Source of the DNA: Alligator mississippiensis
Taxonomy: Eukaryota; Chordata; Crocodylia; Alligatoridae
Reading direction: 5' to 3'
NCBI RefSeq assembly: GCF_030867095.1
Contig: NC_081828.1
Location: forward strand, 212,232,978 to 212,296,977
Length of the DNA stretch: 64,000 nt
The stretch's first letter is position 1; every line of letters begins with the position of its first letter. Below, piece after piece: positions 11,696-23,585 of the stretch. The position numbers were made by a program, and so were the translations under genes. The notes below the pieces were generated by a model. That model did not search any database. It saw nothing but the letters and a program-made list of their open reading frames with translations, and had not been told where the DNA came from.

Positions 11696-12121
11696 ATGGT
11701 GAGAGAGGTCTCCTGCATGCCTGGAGCAAAGATCAGAGACTTCACTGTAAAGATTTCTGATCTCATCAAGCCCTCCGACTACTACCCCATGGTTCTTGTC
11801 CCTGTGGGCACAAATGATGTGGCTGGGACTAGTCCTGACTGCATCCTGAAGGTCTTCCACAAGTTGGGGGTCGGGCTCAGAAAGTCAGGGGCACAGGTGG
11901 TATTCTCCTCCATCCTTCCAGTTGGCAGCAGCCAGAGATGCCAAGATGCCTGCATCAGGGTAGTCAACCGGCGGCTCCAGAGATGGTGTCTTCAGGAAGG
12001 ATTCGGATTCTGCAACCACGACCAGCACTTCCAGGAAGAAGGCTTCCTAGAATGGGACAATCTTCATCTCTCTCCCAGAGGTAAGCATCTCTTCTCCCAC
12101 AGGTTGGCTGATCTCCTCTGA
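11696..12121 (+). pseudogene. CR1 LINE ORF1, C-terminal esterase-like part
   Basis: Translated text is the C-terminal half of CR1 ORF1p, which carries an SGNH-hydrolase (esterase) fold and binds RNA in the retrotransposition complex. The block PVGTNDV around residue 38 and the end block WDNLHLSPRGKHLF with the D-x-x-H pair are visible. The frame ends at a TGA at 12,119-12,121 and the N-terminal part is missing, so the copy is 5' truncated at about 11,694. The endonuclease of ORF2 follows after about 150 bp, the normal CR1 order. It is not a host esterase, because the surrounding DNA is CR1 throughout. Confidence 0.85.
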
Positions 12122-12275
12122 AGAGCTTTAAACTAGATTCGATGGGGGACAGGGAACTGGTGGTTGATGTGAACCCAAGGTTAGAAAGCCACAAATAAGG
12201 CACTGGACCTAACCAGGTAAGCACTAAGAGGAACATGTGCCATCAAGGCAAAGGGGCATAAAGAGCACCCACTGG

Positions 12276-12892
12276 GGGGCTAAAATGTCTTTACACAAAT
12301 GCCAGGAGTATAGGAAACAAGCAGGAAGAACTCATACTCCTGCTTGCTAGCACGCAGTATGACCTAGACGGCTTAAGTGAAACATGGTGGGATTCGATGC
12401 ATGACTGGGCGGTAGACATTGAGTGGTACAGGTTATCTAGATGTGACAGAGTGGGGAAAAAAGGCAGGGGTGTAGCTCTCTATGTTAAGGAGCAGTACAC
12501 ATCTTCCATCATCAAGGAAGTAGTGGAGGAGGGGAATACTGAGGCATTGTGGGTCAGGATCCAGGGGGGCCAGGGGAAAAGGACTTGGTAGTGGGGGTCT
12601 ACTACAGACCTCCTCACCAGGATGACAAGCTAGATGAGTTATTCTCCAGGCAGCTCTCAAATTCCATACAGGTGAGGGAGGCACTGGTAATGGGGGACCT
12701 AAATTACCCTGATATCTGCTGGGAGGAACAGGCGGACAAAACAAACCACTCATGGAGGTTCTTACACTGTGTGCAGGACCTCCACCTAACCCAGATGGTG
12801 TCCAGTCCCACCAGGGGTAGCGCCCTGCTAGACCTGGTCCTAGCAACAGGGGATGATCTTGTGGGGGACTCGCGGGTACACAGTAACCTAGA
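12276..12892 (+). pseudogene. CR1 ORF2 endonuclease domain, frameshifted
   Basis: The apurinic-like endonuclease that nicks target DNA for CR1. Readable blocks in order are SETWWDSMHDW (about 12,375), GRGVALYVKEQY, VVGVYYRPPHQDD and VMGDLNYPDICWEE, then the SALLDLVLATGD block. The frame changes between about 12,550 and 12,590, so the text is split between two frames. A reversed CR1 insertion stops it at 12,893. Same copy as the ORF1 piece upstream. Confidence 0.85.
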
Positions 12893-13045
12893 TGATTCAT
12901 AGATGTTAGGGTCAGAAGGGACCTCAATAGATCATCTAGTCCAACCCCCTGCATAGGCAGGAAAGAATGCTGGGTTTAGATGACCCCAGCTAGATGCCTA
13001 TCTAACTTCCTCTTGAAGACTCCCAGGGTAGGTCCCAGGGTAGGT
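12893..13045 (-). mobile_element. CR1 3' end inserted in reverse into the CR1 ORF2
   Basis: The plus strand begins GATTCATAGATGTTAGGGTC and runs through GGGACCTCAATAGATCATC and CAACCCCCTGCATAGGCAGG, the reverse of the young CR1 3' end also seen at 54.96-55.05 kb. About 150 bp. It closely matches that copy, so it belongs to the same young subfamily. The right junction is followed by a perfect 13-bp inverted repeat. Confidence 0.85.
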
Positions 13046-14265
13046 CACTATCACCCCCTGGTGATAGTGACCACCACTTGGTAGAGTTCAATATCCAGAG
13101 AAGGGTGAGAAAAATATCCAGTGATGCTAAAGTGTTAGACTTCAGAAGCGACAACTGTAGTAAACTTAGAAACCTAGTTAGTGAGATGGCCGAACCCAAG
13201 AGCATCAAGCAAATGGGGGTCCAGGAGGGTTGGAGGTTTCTCAAGGGAGTGATCCTTGAGGCACAAAGGAATCTATCCCCTTACACAGGAAATGGGCTAC
13301 AGGGATAAAAGAAAGCCCTCTTGACTGAACAGAGAGCTCCAGGAAAGAATGGGGGTAAAAAAAGAGATTTATAGGCAGTGGAAGCAGGGGACAGCCACCA
13401 AGGAGGCATACACCACCCTGACATGCTATTGCAGGGAGTCAGTTAGGCAGGCCAAGGCAGGACTGGAGCTTAGACTGGATTCAACAATTAAGGACAATAA
13501 AAAGTCTTTCTACAGATGCATAGTGAGCAAAAGGAAAGTGTAGAGTAACATAGGGCCCTTGGAGGACAAATCAGGACAGTCGGTGGTTGACACAGGGGAA
13601 AAAAGCAGAGCTCTTCAATGAGTTCTTCGCTTCAGTATTCCTTAATACTGACCAAGACAATCCCCCCACCTTGAACATAGACAGATGTCCAAAAGGCAGC
13701 AGACTGCCAAAGGTTAATGCTGACTTAGTGAAGGAGCACTTGGCAGGGCTGGATGGGTACAAGTCAGCCGGCCCACATTACCTACATCCACAGGTGCTGA
13801 AGGAATTGGCCAGTGTCATTGCTGAGCTGCTGGCATGGCTGTTTGAGCACTCATGGTGCTCTGGCCAGGTCCCTGAGGACTAGAAAAGGGGCCAATATGA
13901 TGCCCATTTTTAAGAAAGGGAGAAGGGATAGCTGGGTAACTTTAGGCCAGTCAGTCTTACCTCTACCCTTTGGAAAATACTGGAAAAAATCATCAAAGAG
14001 TGCATTTGTGAAGGCCCAGCAGGGGAAATGATGCTGAAAGGAAACCAGTATGGGTTCATCACAGGTAGATCCTGCCTGACAAACCTTATAGCCTTTTATG
14101 ACCAGGTCACACACTGCCTTGACAAAGGAGCTAAGACAGATGTCATCTACCTGGACTTTAAGGAGGCCTATGACACAGTTTTTCATCCTATTTTCATAGG
14201 GAAGCTAATGGGCTGTGGGGTGGATGACTACACAGTCAGGTGGGTGGCCAACTGGCTTAGGGACC
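13046..14265 (+). pseudogene. CR1 ORF2 linker and reverse transcriptase, first part
   Basis: Continues the ORF2 after the reversed insertion: DHHLVEFNIQ-like text, then LFNEFFASVF, PKVNADLVKEHLAGLDGYKSAG and the RT block VIYLDFKEAYDTV (about 14,140-14,180) with a metal-binding Asp. At least three frames are needed (switches between 13,310 and 13,350, 13,540 and 13,590, and 13,880 and 14,030). An LTR-like unit interrupts it at 14,266. Confidence 0.85.
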
Positions 14266-15611
14266 TGTCACAGAGCACAGAGGTGCCCTGTGCCTGAAGA
14301 GGGGAAAACTGCCAGGGAAAGAGCCCTAGCAGGGACTAAGCAGCCCAGCTGTAGGTTGCCAGGGCAACCAGAGGAGGTCAGCTGACCCTAAGTGGCAGGG
14401 CCTGGCTCTTATAAAGCCCAGGAGCTAAGGCCAGAGGCAGTTCCCTGCTAGCAGCCAGAGAGGTAGGAGCTCCCTAAGGCAGGATGTGAGGAGAAGCTGA
14501 ATTGCAGGTATAGTTTGACCTGAGTTGAGCAATGTTGTTTTAGCTGAGCGGCTCTACATTATGTTATAGCCTAGGGGCTTGTGTGTTTTGTTATGTATTA
14601 CCCCGGTGGTTTGGGTGAGGCTATTAGGGGTTGGAGGAGGCCTCATAGGGGACTCGCAGCGGAGTGTGAGGACCCCAGCGCCAGCAGGCACAGCACACGG
14701 GGTGCGTAGACCCCAGCTCCAGAGCGGGGCGTTCGAGAAGCCCAAGTGGGGGCATGGTGAGCCCCGGATAGGGGGACAGCATTATGAGAAGCCCAAGTGT
14801 GGGTACGGTGAGCCCCAGGAAGGGGGGCAGCATTATGAGAAGCCCAAGTGTGGGCACAGCGAGCCCCAGAAAGGGGGCAACTTTGAGAAGCCCAACTGTG
14901 GGCACAGAGAGCCCCAGAAAGGGGGGCAGCATTATGAGAAGCCCAAGTGTGGTCATGGAGAGCCCCAGGAAGGGGGCAACTTTGAGAAGCTCAAGTGTGG
15001 GCATGGAGAGCCCCAGAGAAGGGGGGGCAGCACTTTTAAGGAGTCCAACTTGGACACGGTGAGCCCCAGACAGGGGGCAGCAGAATTAGGAAGCCCAAGT
15101 GTGGGTGCAGAAAGTCCCAGGAAGGGGGCAACTTTGAGAAGCCCAAGTGTGGGCGCGGAGAGCCCCAGGAAGGGGAGCGTATTATTGAGGATCCCAAGTT
15201 AGGCATGGTGAGCCCCAGAAAAGGGGGGGGGGGCAGCACTACTGAGAAGCCCAAGTGTGGGCACAGCGAGCCCCAGATAAGGGGCAGCATTACTAGGCAG
15301 CCCAAGTGTGGGCACGGGGAGCCCCAGGAGAGGGCGTAAGGATCACAGAGAAGGCCCAGAGAGAACAGGAAGGGGCCAAGATAGGGATAGATCTGAGTTA
15401 ACATTGGCGAGGTGTGGCCTGCGGTGTAGGGGAGGAAATGGAGCCACAGATACTGCCCCCTAGTAGCGGGTCAGTATAAGGGCAGCATCCCTCTAATTTA
15501 TACCAATTAATTAATGAACAACAAGGTGTGGCGGGCGAGTAGGCGGGCGGTTGCCCCAGAGACAGGTGTGTGGCCCACATTGAGGTTGGCCTAGAGTGGG
15601 CACCTGTCACA
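14266..15611 (+). mobile_element. LTR-like unit A, 1.35 kb, inside CR1 reverse transcriptase
   Basis: Begins TGTCACAG and ends CTGTCACA, the TG...CA form of LTRs. Five-bp flanks GGACC (14261-14265) and GAACC (15612-15616) are near-identical, and the CR1 reading resumes directly after. A TATA-like CTTATAAAGCCC lies about 145 bp in. The middle is a tandem array (listed separately). Related to units at 30.45 and 47.14 kb by the start, the TATA region, the AACAAGGTGTGGCGGG block and the end. No internal coding part, so probably a solo LTR; the family is unnamed here. Confidence 0.65.
14731..15340. repeat. ~50-bp tandem array within LTR-like unit A, about 12 units
   Basis: Units of 48-53 bp (a few longer) carry GAGAAGCCCAAGTGTGGGCA, a GAGCCCCAGGAAGG block and GGGCAGCATTAT or GGGCAACTTT. 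Alternating endings give a partial two-unit periodicity. Because some units are multiples of three, long frames of KPKCGHGEPQ-like text appear on both strands; these are by-products. Unit B of the same family has only about five such units. Confidence 0.85.
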
Positions 15612-16629
15612 GAACCGCACCCAGAGAGTGGTGGTGGATGGTTCATCCTCATCCTGGAAGGAGGTGGGCGGTGGGGTCCCGCAAAGTTCGGTCCTTGGAC
15701 TGGTGTTATTTAATATCTTCATCAGCAATTTGGACAAGGGTGTGGAGAGCACCCTCTCCAAGTTCACAGATGATACCAAGTTATGAGGCAAAGTTAACAC
15801 ACCAGAGGGCAGGGAGCAGATACAACCTGTCCAGGTTGTCTTGTATCAGTGCGTGGAACGAAATAGGATGCAATTCAACAAAGATAAATAATAAGGAGGA
15901 ATCCCCTGCACACCTATAGGTTGGGGGATGACCTCTCAGCCTCCGGGGTGTGGAGGTCTTGGAGTCATAGTTGACTCCAAGATGAACATGAGCCGGCAGT
16001 GCAACGAGGCCATCAACAGGGCCAATCACACCTTGTCGTGCATTAGCAGGTGCATGACCAACAGATCGAGGGAGGTGATACTCCCCCTCTATGCGGCATT
16101 GTTCAGGCCACAGTTGGAGTACTGTGTCCAGTTTTGGGTGCCACACTTCAAGAGGGACAGGGAGGATCTGGAAAGGGTTCAGATGAAGGCCACTCGCATG
16201 ATTTGTGGCCTTCATGAAAGACCCTATGAAGAGAGGTTGAGAGATCTGGATCTCTTCAGCCTTTACAAGAGACAGCTGAGAGGTGACCTTGAAGCTGCCT
16301 ATAAGATTATCAAGGGAGGACAGCAGGGAATTGGGGATGCGCTGTTTACCAGAGCGCCCCAGGTAGTAACTAGGAATAATGGGTGCAAAATAGTGGAGAG
16401 TAGATTTAGGTTAGAGATTAGGAAGACATTTTTTACAGTAAGGGTGGCCAGAATCTGGAATGGGCTTCCAAGAGAGGTGGTGCTATCACGTAACTTGGAG
16501 GTCTTCAAGTGGTGACTAGATAGTCACCTGGCTGGGGTCATCTGACCTCTGTCCTCTTTCCTGCCAGGGGCAGGGGGTCGGAGACGATCCATTGTGGTCC
16601 CATCCGAGACTATAATCTATAAGTGTATG
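15612..16629 (+). pseudogene. CR1 ORF2 reverse transcriptase end and 3' UTR
   Basis: Resumes the RT after the LTR-like unit: [18 protein letters not shown], then the catalytic block FTDDTKL (usually FADD). From about 15,928 comes the long C-terminal text SKMNMSRQCNEAINRANHT, RPQLEYCVQFWVPHFKRD, RLRDLDLFSLYKRQLRGDL and IWNGLPREVV. A stop follows at about 16,515. The tail GGGGGTCGGAGACGATCC to about 16,629 is the CR1 3' end. Several stops and shifts lie between 15,780 and 15,930. Confidence 0.85.
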
Positions 16630-17960
16630 AATTTTGGCAGTCCCTTTCTCCTCATTCATCAGAATTTGGAGATGGTCTGTTGTTGCTGAAGGCTTCCAAG
16701 TTAAGTTCAGGCATTCATCTCGGGCCTCCAGATGTTTTGCCTCCTGTAGCAGAACAGATTGGTAGATCAGCTCTTTCCAACGGCTTGTCTTTAGGACGAG
16801 TTTATATGTGCGTTTGTTCAGTAACAACTTATTTTTGCCTTCTAGGTCTGTTCTTCCTCTCCCTCTCCTTTGTGCCTTTCCCTGTCTCTACAAATTTTGA
16901 CTTTTTGGCCAAACAGAAAATGTGATCGATGAAATTATTTCTGTTTTCACTGAAATTTTTGCAGGTTTCTGTTTAAAGATTAAAAATACTATAGCAAATA
17001 TGCATTTATTTCAGAGTCTCCTTCCCCCCCCCCCCCCACTGTATTGAGCTTTTCATCAGTTCCACAAATATATGTGCAAAATACCTTTACAAACACTTCC
17101 TGGGAAAAGGAAGGTATATTTTCCAACCAACTTTGCACAGCATGTTAAACCATGAAGACCCAACTTGAAAAGGTTAAAAGTCAGACTCAGAAGCAAGGTA
17201 TATGACAGCTTTCCAGGTAATTTAGTGAATATTTTATATTTTCCGAGGTTCATATTATGAGCTAAATGTATTGTAACAGCATGCACAACTACAGAATAGT
17301 GTGTAAGGCAGCATGCTGAAATTAGCCCTTTTATTTATGACATTTTCAATGCGTGCGGCCTCTAACAACTAACTTAATTCACTAAAAAAAGATAGTGAGT
17401 GACTTGCACGGCAAGTGCCACACCTAAAAAAAATGTTAAATTTTGCATCTTAAATGAGCAGTTACTTGCTCCTGGCCATGTCACAAACTTAGCAGGCCAT
17501 TAACACTGCAGATGTCAGGCCTACTTAGGGATTTTGACAGTATTGGCCTTGCAGCTCTACTAGTACCAAGCAGTTGCATAGTCAGTTCATATGAAAAATT
17601 ATGGCCAAATGAATAAGTACTGAAAGTGACCTGATAACTGATCTTTCAGCTACAGCAGAGGCCAGACCTTGGCAGCAAGAGGCAGTTGCATGCTTTCACA
17701 TCTACCCTGTCCTTCTTGCAACACCTTACTGGGAAGCAAAATGGGAAATAAGGAGGGAGGACAGGGTGCGGGGACATGTTGAAACAAATGGCCAACATGT
17801 TGTTCAAAGCAAATGGAACTGTGGGATTTCATGGCTTTCTATTTGTGTGTGTGTGTGTGTGTGTCCCTGTTTTCTGGGATGTCCAATTTTGATTACATTG
17901 AATGTGGATGTTCAGGACATCTTGGTGGCTGTCTGATACTTCAAAGATAACGTTTCTCAA
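16630..17960. other. Single-copy DNA, C-run and (GT)n
   Basis: No gene identified. A run of about 12 C lies near 17,026 and a (GT)n tract of about 22 bp at 17,843-17,864. A minus-strand frame in 16,630-16,827 reads without stop but has no recognised domain. Confidence 0.45.
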
Positions 17961-17966
17961 CTCTGG

Positions 17967-18270
17967 GTGCTCCTATACATTGCACTATGGCAACATAGTG
18001 ATGCGCTACATCACCGTATGGGGCTCTGTCACCATATGGTGACGTAGCAATCATGCTTGTCTACACGTGATCACTAGCTACATCACCGTAGTGGTGTGCT
18101 CCCTGCTCATAGCATGCTACTAGGGTGATGTAGTGCAGAAATCTAAGCATGCACTGCCTGTACAGTGCAGTACGAGCGATTACAACACTGTGTTTTAGTA
18201 CTTTCAAAAGTAAGTACTAAAGCATGGTGCAGTACCAATGTCTCTGTATGGTGACATGTAGATGCATCCT
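17967..18270. mobile_element. MITE of the GGGCAYGTCTACA family (copy 3)
   Basis: Ends GGTGCTCCTATACATTG and GACATGTAGATGCATCC are diverged inverted repeats. The core hairpin TTAGTACTTTC...AAGTACTAAA (about 18,195-18,225) is shared with the copy at 39.94 kb. Repeated CTACATCACCGTA blocks are internal palindromes. No coding capacity. Confidence 0.6.
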
Positions 18271-18601
18271 GTATGTTGTACAGTTGCTTAGGCTTGTGCA
18301 ATCATTACAGCTTTCCTGTGATAAGCATCTACTTTCTATAAAAGCTTTGGATGCCTTATCACATTTTCCTCTACTTTTCACAGCTAGAGTCCTGGGATGA
18401 AACCCTGGACCCCTTGAGATCAACAGGATTTTCCCACTTTACTTTCTGAGAGTAAATATTAGTAATAGTAGAGTTTTACTCTTTTTACCTAGAGATATTC
18501 CATCAACTCTGTCCTTGATCCACTTCACTAACACTGCACTTCTCAAAATGCTCGCTAAAGACTTCTTAGTCCTTAATCAGTTGAGTTTTAGTCACCAGTA
18601 G

Positions 18602-18972
18602 ATTCATAGGACCAGAAACATGGTCTGTACCTTAAGTCATTTAGGCCAGTCTCCCCTCCAGTGTCGTTTAGTCCAGTGATGCAGGATTCACTGTTTTTAA
18701 ACCAGCTCAGACTGATGCCTGTTCAGCCTCTTCTTGAAAGCCTCCAGTGAAGGTGATTCCACAACGTCTCTAGGTATCTTGTTCCAATTACAATATTAAG
18801 CTTTTCCTGAGATTTATTTTAAACCTCCTTTGCTGAACTTAAAACCAAAGCCATGTATCCTGCTCTTTGTAGTGAGAACAGTTTCTCCATCTTTTGTATG
18901 GCAGCCTTTCTTATTTTTGAAGATTGCTACAACGCCCTGTCTCAAATGCCTTTTCTTCAAAAATAGCCAACC
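18602..18972 (-). mobile_element. Old CR1 3' region, reversed
   Basis: Plus-strand text ATTCATAGGACCAGAAAC, TTCTTGAAAGCCTCCAGTG, CTAGGTATCTTGTTCCAATT and the block on reduced CTTTCTTATTTTTGAAGATT is a reversed, diverged CR1 tail. Older than the CR1 copies at 12.9 and 54 kb. Confidence 0.7.
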
Positions 18973-19325
18973 ACCCATGTTGTTGCACTGGTTTTGATCC
19001 CCCCCCCCCCCCAAAGTATAGAGAAGAACAATCTGGCTTTTTTTTATATATATTAAGATTTTTCCATGTTTACCTATGCTTTGCCCTGGCTATTTTGTAC
19101 CTAACCTGGGACTTGATTAAAGGACTGTCATTTTAAGATACAGAAGATGGGGCATGCTGTATTCCTGGAAAGGGAAGAGCCCAGAGACAGACATTAAGCA
19201 GGACAAGAAGGACCTTATTTTAAAAGTCATTTGTGCATCTAAAGGTGCAGATAGGTGATTAGTGGGGTTTTCAAAGCATATCGGTACCTAACTCTCCTTG
19301 GAATTAATAGAAATTAGGTGCCACT

Positions 19326-19514
19326 GGGCACATGTACACATGCGCTTTAACCCACATTAGCCTATTTTAATGCACCTTAAAATGTCACAAAAGCATACGC
19401 TTTTGCTAATGAACATTAAAATAGGCTAATGCCCCTTTTTCTAGTGCCTCACAATGAAGGTACTAAGTTTAATGCACATTAGCAAAAGTGCATTAATGAT
19501 CATGTAGGGATGTC
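19326..19514. mobile_element. MITE of the GGGCAYGTCTACA family (copy 4)
   Basis: Begins GGGCACATGTACACATG and ends ATCATGTAGGGATGTCC. Inside, ATTAGCCTATTTTAATG (19356-19372) is a perfect inverted match of CATTAAAATAGGCTAAT (19414-19430). A second pair, GCTTTTGCTAATG and CATTAGCAAAAG, lies further in. About 189 bp, non-coding. Confidence 0.6.
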
Positions 19515-22222
19515 CTGTCCACTGTTGAAGATCCAACTAGGCACTTACCTATATCTTTTAGCAGCTGAACCCAGATCCTTAACGAGTAGCATCTAACTCC
19601 TTAAAGGTTTCATCATCTAAGTACCTTTTGACAGATATGGGCCCCAGTAGCCTTGGGGTTCTCTCTCTGTCTCTGATTCACTGATGTCAAGGACAGAAAA
19701 GAAACCATTATGCTCCTCAAGTCTAGTTGAAGTTATTGGTAACACTGGGAAATTCAGTCCCAAGAAACATCTGCAATCACTTATTTCATGAAGAGTTTTA
19801 GGATCAGTTCAGCTGTCTTTCTCAGCAAAAGAAATTAACCAAAATACCACATCTCCAAAGGTCAGTTGGCTTTGTTTAAAAGCAGTGTTGTAACTGGGAG
19901 GTGGAAAACGGATAAACCGGGAGGCCTCCATCGTGAGGTTAATGCATTTGACAAGACAGCAAAAATCTTGTCTAACATAAGGTGGTTTTCCTAATTAAGA
20001 ATTTATAACGTAATTAAAAACCTATGTTTAGATGGCAGCTGAGGTCTTTTTTCCTATTAATAATTCATAAGGCAGTGATCCAAAATCCGATGTAGTAGAG
20101 CATTGTAGATTTAATACTGCTCTGCAGTTATGTAATGCTTTTCTTCTAGTCTTTCCAAAAGAAAGGAATTATGGAAAACGATTAATAATGACATTCAGGA
20201 AGTTTTGGAATAAAAGCCAGGTCTCCTACATACTGGATAATGATGCCTTCTCCGCTGTATTTTTTCCCCAAACAATTGAAGATAAATATTGATCCATGTG
20301 TTATGGGATGGGAGATTAAGCACCTTATCCAGTGACAAAAAATACCTCTGCTGTTGCCAATGACTGTGCATGTTCCTTTCCGATATGTAGTTAAAGCCAT
20401 GCAGGGCCTTCCAAAGGAAGATACAAATGGCAATAAAAAAGTGCCATAACTCATCCATCGAAATCAATAGGTGTAAGTACAGTCTAGACAGGTGAACGGC
20501 TTTCTGCAGTGTGCTAGTGCTACTAGTACATTTGCTTTCAGGTGCACTGTTCATAAATTGCTTCACTCTGCTTTTGCTAGCAGAAGCGATAACAGATCCT
20601 TAGGGTCAGTTTAGGCCCAGGTCCAAGAAAGCACTTAGGTATGTACTTACCTTTGAACTAAAGCACTCTTCTGAATGAGGCTTTATGTGATGCTTGCATA
20701 CAATTTATGCATGTCATCTATCAAAAAGAGAGTTTAATCATGATTAAGAACCCAAAGAGGTTGACACATGAGAGTAATGAACGCAAATCTATGCCAGACC
20801 AATTGCAGTCTCAGTGGTCCGGATTCTGGTAGCTATCTTCACGTTGATATGCCTTATCCCATAAAATGGCTACCTTAAAATGGGTGGGAGGGCAGGGGAG
20901 GGGCTACATTGAGATAATGCTATTGGTTTTTGGTGCAGTATGTATTTTACCACCAAGAGCAAAGTGTCATTGAAATTACATGAGCTCTTTGAACCACGAG
21001 AAGACAGGAATTGTATGTATTAGTTGAAATGAAACTAGAAGTGACGACTGGGTCAAAGAAACTCTAGGTGACTAATTCAGAAGATAGAACTTGAATAGTG
21101 AAGACAACATTGCTGGAACAGACTTTCAAGTGAATAAAGAAAACTTGTCTGTGGGTGCATTTAAAACAAGGGTGAATGAAATGGAAGGACAACCCTATAA
21201 TGGCAAAGAGATGGTTAAGATGAAGAGAGAGGTTTTCCTATCTCTAATTTTTGTGTTGTACATCTATGATTGACTGTCATTCTGTGACTTGACCCTTGCT
21301 AGATAATATAGTAGCTCTGGTATATTGTACAATTCAGTCTCTTTGATAGTGTCCTCCAAAGGGGAATTATGTGAAAGCCATCAAATGACAGATTTGTGAA
21401 TTAAATTTTAAATGGATTTGGATATGCAATTAGTATTTTTAACATGTTATCTGCTTTTCCCTTGCAACTCAAGTTCTTGGGCCAGATCTTCATCTGAAGT
21501 AAATCCAGATAATAACTTTGTTGCCACTAAAGCGGTATTCATAGGAGCGCAGCAAAGCAGGGCTATGGGGAACCTCACAAGTTCATCTAGTCCTGCCCCC
21601 TGCTCGAGAGAGGATTAATTTTGATACTTGTGAACATGGGATCTGGCACTGTTTCTAGTGCAGCTTTTAACAAGATAACATCCACCAAATCTACTTGTGC
21701 AGCCTTGCTGTATACATAGTTGTTTCTCCTGGTGGTAGGGATGGGGGTAGTATTTGCCAGGTGTCAGCAGTGGCCACAGGGCAGCCTCAATCCTTGGTTT
21801 GGTTCTGTGGTGTTTCTGGTTGTGGAGACCAAAGTAGGTGGGCACAGGGATAGGTACATGCGGGCACCATGATACATGGGGGGCATTGTGACCTTTTGAA
21901 CTGAATTTATTGTGAAAAGGCTGTCTCCAGAAAGCAGTTGTAATGGGCATCTTTTATCCCCAGTAGGTAAGGATAAGAGGCATGCATATTTATAGCCTCA
22001 GGAGTAGGCTCTTTCAGAATGGGACAATGACACACTTCCAGCTTCGTCAGTGTAGGGGACTACAATAATGCCTATAATATGACTATAAATTACTATAATA
22101 ATGCCTGGGAAAATGGAAGAGCCAGTGGCAGCGTGGCTGTGGAAGGGACCAGTGCTCTGAGGCTGGGAAAGACTGCTGGACAGTTCCCAGAAGCAGTGTT
22201 CCCGTCAGTGGGAAAGACTGGA
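19515..22222. other. Single-copy DNA with old repeat scraps
   Basis: No gene recognised. 19,535-19,640 holds GGCACTTACCT and CATCTAAGTACCTTTTGACAG-like text, resembling an old sauropsid interspersed repeat also hinted at near 33.29, 37.69 and 39.0 kb. 21,565-21,610 (CTAGTCCTGCCCCCTGCTC) may be a short reversed CR1 end. Confidence 0.4.
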
Positions 22223-22223
22223 G

Positions 22224-23585
22224 ATGCCTGAGCTGCTGCACTTGAGGGGTCCTGAAAGTGCCAAGGACTACAGAGGTGTAGACTACAACTCAGAATACAG
22301 ACCCAAAGCTATTACTGACCTTATACACTTCATCCTTACACACCACAATTTCACTTTTACTAATCAACATTTCCTCCAGATGATGGAAACAGCTATGGGC
22401 ACCAAAATGGCCCCACAGTATGCCAACCTTTTTATGAGCCACCTGGAAGAAGACTTACTCAAGAACTGCCCCATCAAACCCTTGCTATACTTAAGATATA
22501 TTAATGACATTTGCATCATTTGGACTGAAAACCTACAATCTCTGATTGAGTTCCATCAGAAATTCAACAATCACCATCCCTCCATCTGACTTTCTCTAGA
22601 ATACTCCAGCACCAGCATCTCCTTTTTAGACACAACGATCAGTATCCAGAAGGGTAAAATACAGACCACGTTATACAAGAAACCCACAAACCAACATACA
22701 TATCTGCACAGAACCAACAATCCCCTTAAACACATCAAAAAAGCTGTGATATACAGTCAAGCCCTCAGCTACCACCGCATTTGTACTGAAGAGAACACCT
22801 GGGATTGCCACCTCACCAATCTCAAAAAGGCTTTCACCCAACAAGGACACTTGTCCAGAGAGAGAGATCACATGTTTGAAAGAGCCACCCAAATACCACG
22901 TGAAGAACTGCTGCAGTATAGAAGAAAACCCCCCACAAATCACACACCGCTGGTTATGACATATCACCCCTCTCTTGAACCTTTACGAAAAATCCTCAAA
23001 CAATTGCAACCCATACTAGGAAGAGACCCTATTCTTAAAGAGATCTTCCCAGAGCCACCCATCCTAGCCTTCAAACAAGCACCGAACCTCGCTAACCTCA
23101 TCACCAGAAGCAAACTTCCTCAAGCCCAGAACACACCAAAAGGATCCAGACCGTGCCAGGACAAGAAATGCAAAACCTGCCCACACATCTCCACCACCTC
23201 CACTATTACTACACCCCACAACAGAGCCATCAGCATCCCAGGATCTTACAGCTGCACCTCCAGAAATGTGACATTTTTCATCCAATGCACCAAATGCCCT
23301 GATGGAAGATATGTAGGAGAGACCAAACAACAACTGCACACCAGAATGAACGCGCACCGGAAATCTATCAAAGACAGAAATACCCAATTACCAGTGGGGG
23401 CACATTTCGCACTAGAAAACCACTCTCTCTCCAATCTCTCTGTCCTGATCCTCAAAGGAAACTTACACAACACTTCCCAGAGACGAGCCTATGAACTCCA
23501 CTTCATCAACCTCCTGGATACTAAAAATCATGGACTAAATGTAGACATTGGATTTATGACACATTATAACCTGCCTGAGATCTGA
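22224..23585 (+). pseudogene. Penelope-like retroelement ORF: reverse transcriptase plus GIY-YIG endonuclease
   Basis: One frame of 453 codons, broken by a single TGA at 22,587-22,589; text on both sides is in the same frame. RT blocks: GTKMAPQYANLFM, then LRYINDICIIW, where the usual YxDD catalytic box reads YIND, and ISFLDTTISI. Downstream are a Cys cluster (CQDKKCKTCP) and the GIY-YIG part: FFIQCTKCPDGRYVGET, then RMNAHRKSI and the late YELHFINLLD block. Penelope-like elements use the GIY-YIG nuclease for target cleavage and RT for priming. The N-terminus is truncated; homology starts near 22,280. Not a host nuclease, since element-type 3' repeats follow. Confidence 0.9.

Noticed and set aside
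11696-12121. SGNH-type hydrolase as a host enzyme
   Set aside because: The blocks are those of CR1 ORF1p and the CR1 endonuclease follows at the normal distance.
14579-15202. 207-codon frame with repeated KPKCGHGEPQ text, looking like a repeat protein
   Set aside because: It is the 48-53 bp array of LTR-like unit A read in frame for a while; comparable frames appear on the other strand and in other frames, and no family is known.
16516-16827. Minus-strand 103-codon frame as an exon
   Set aside because: Part of it is antisense to the CR1 tail and the rest (about 66 codons) matches nothing I know; length is within chance.
22746-23585. GIY-YIG nuclease as a host repair gene
   Set aside because: The same frame carries Penelope-type RT text upstream and Penelope-type terminal repeats downstream.
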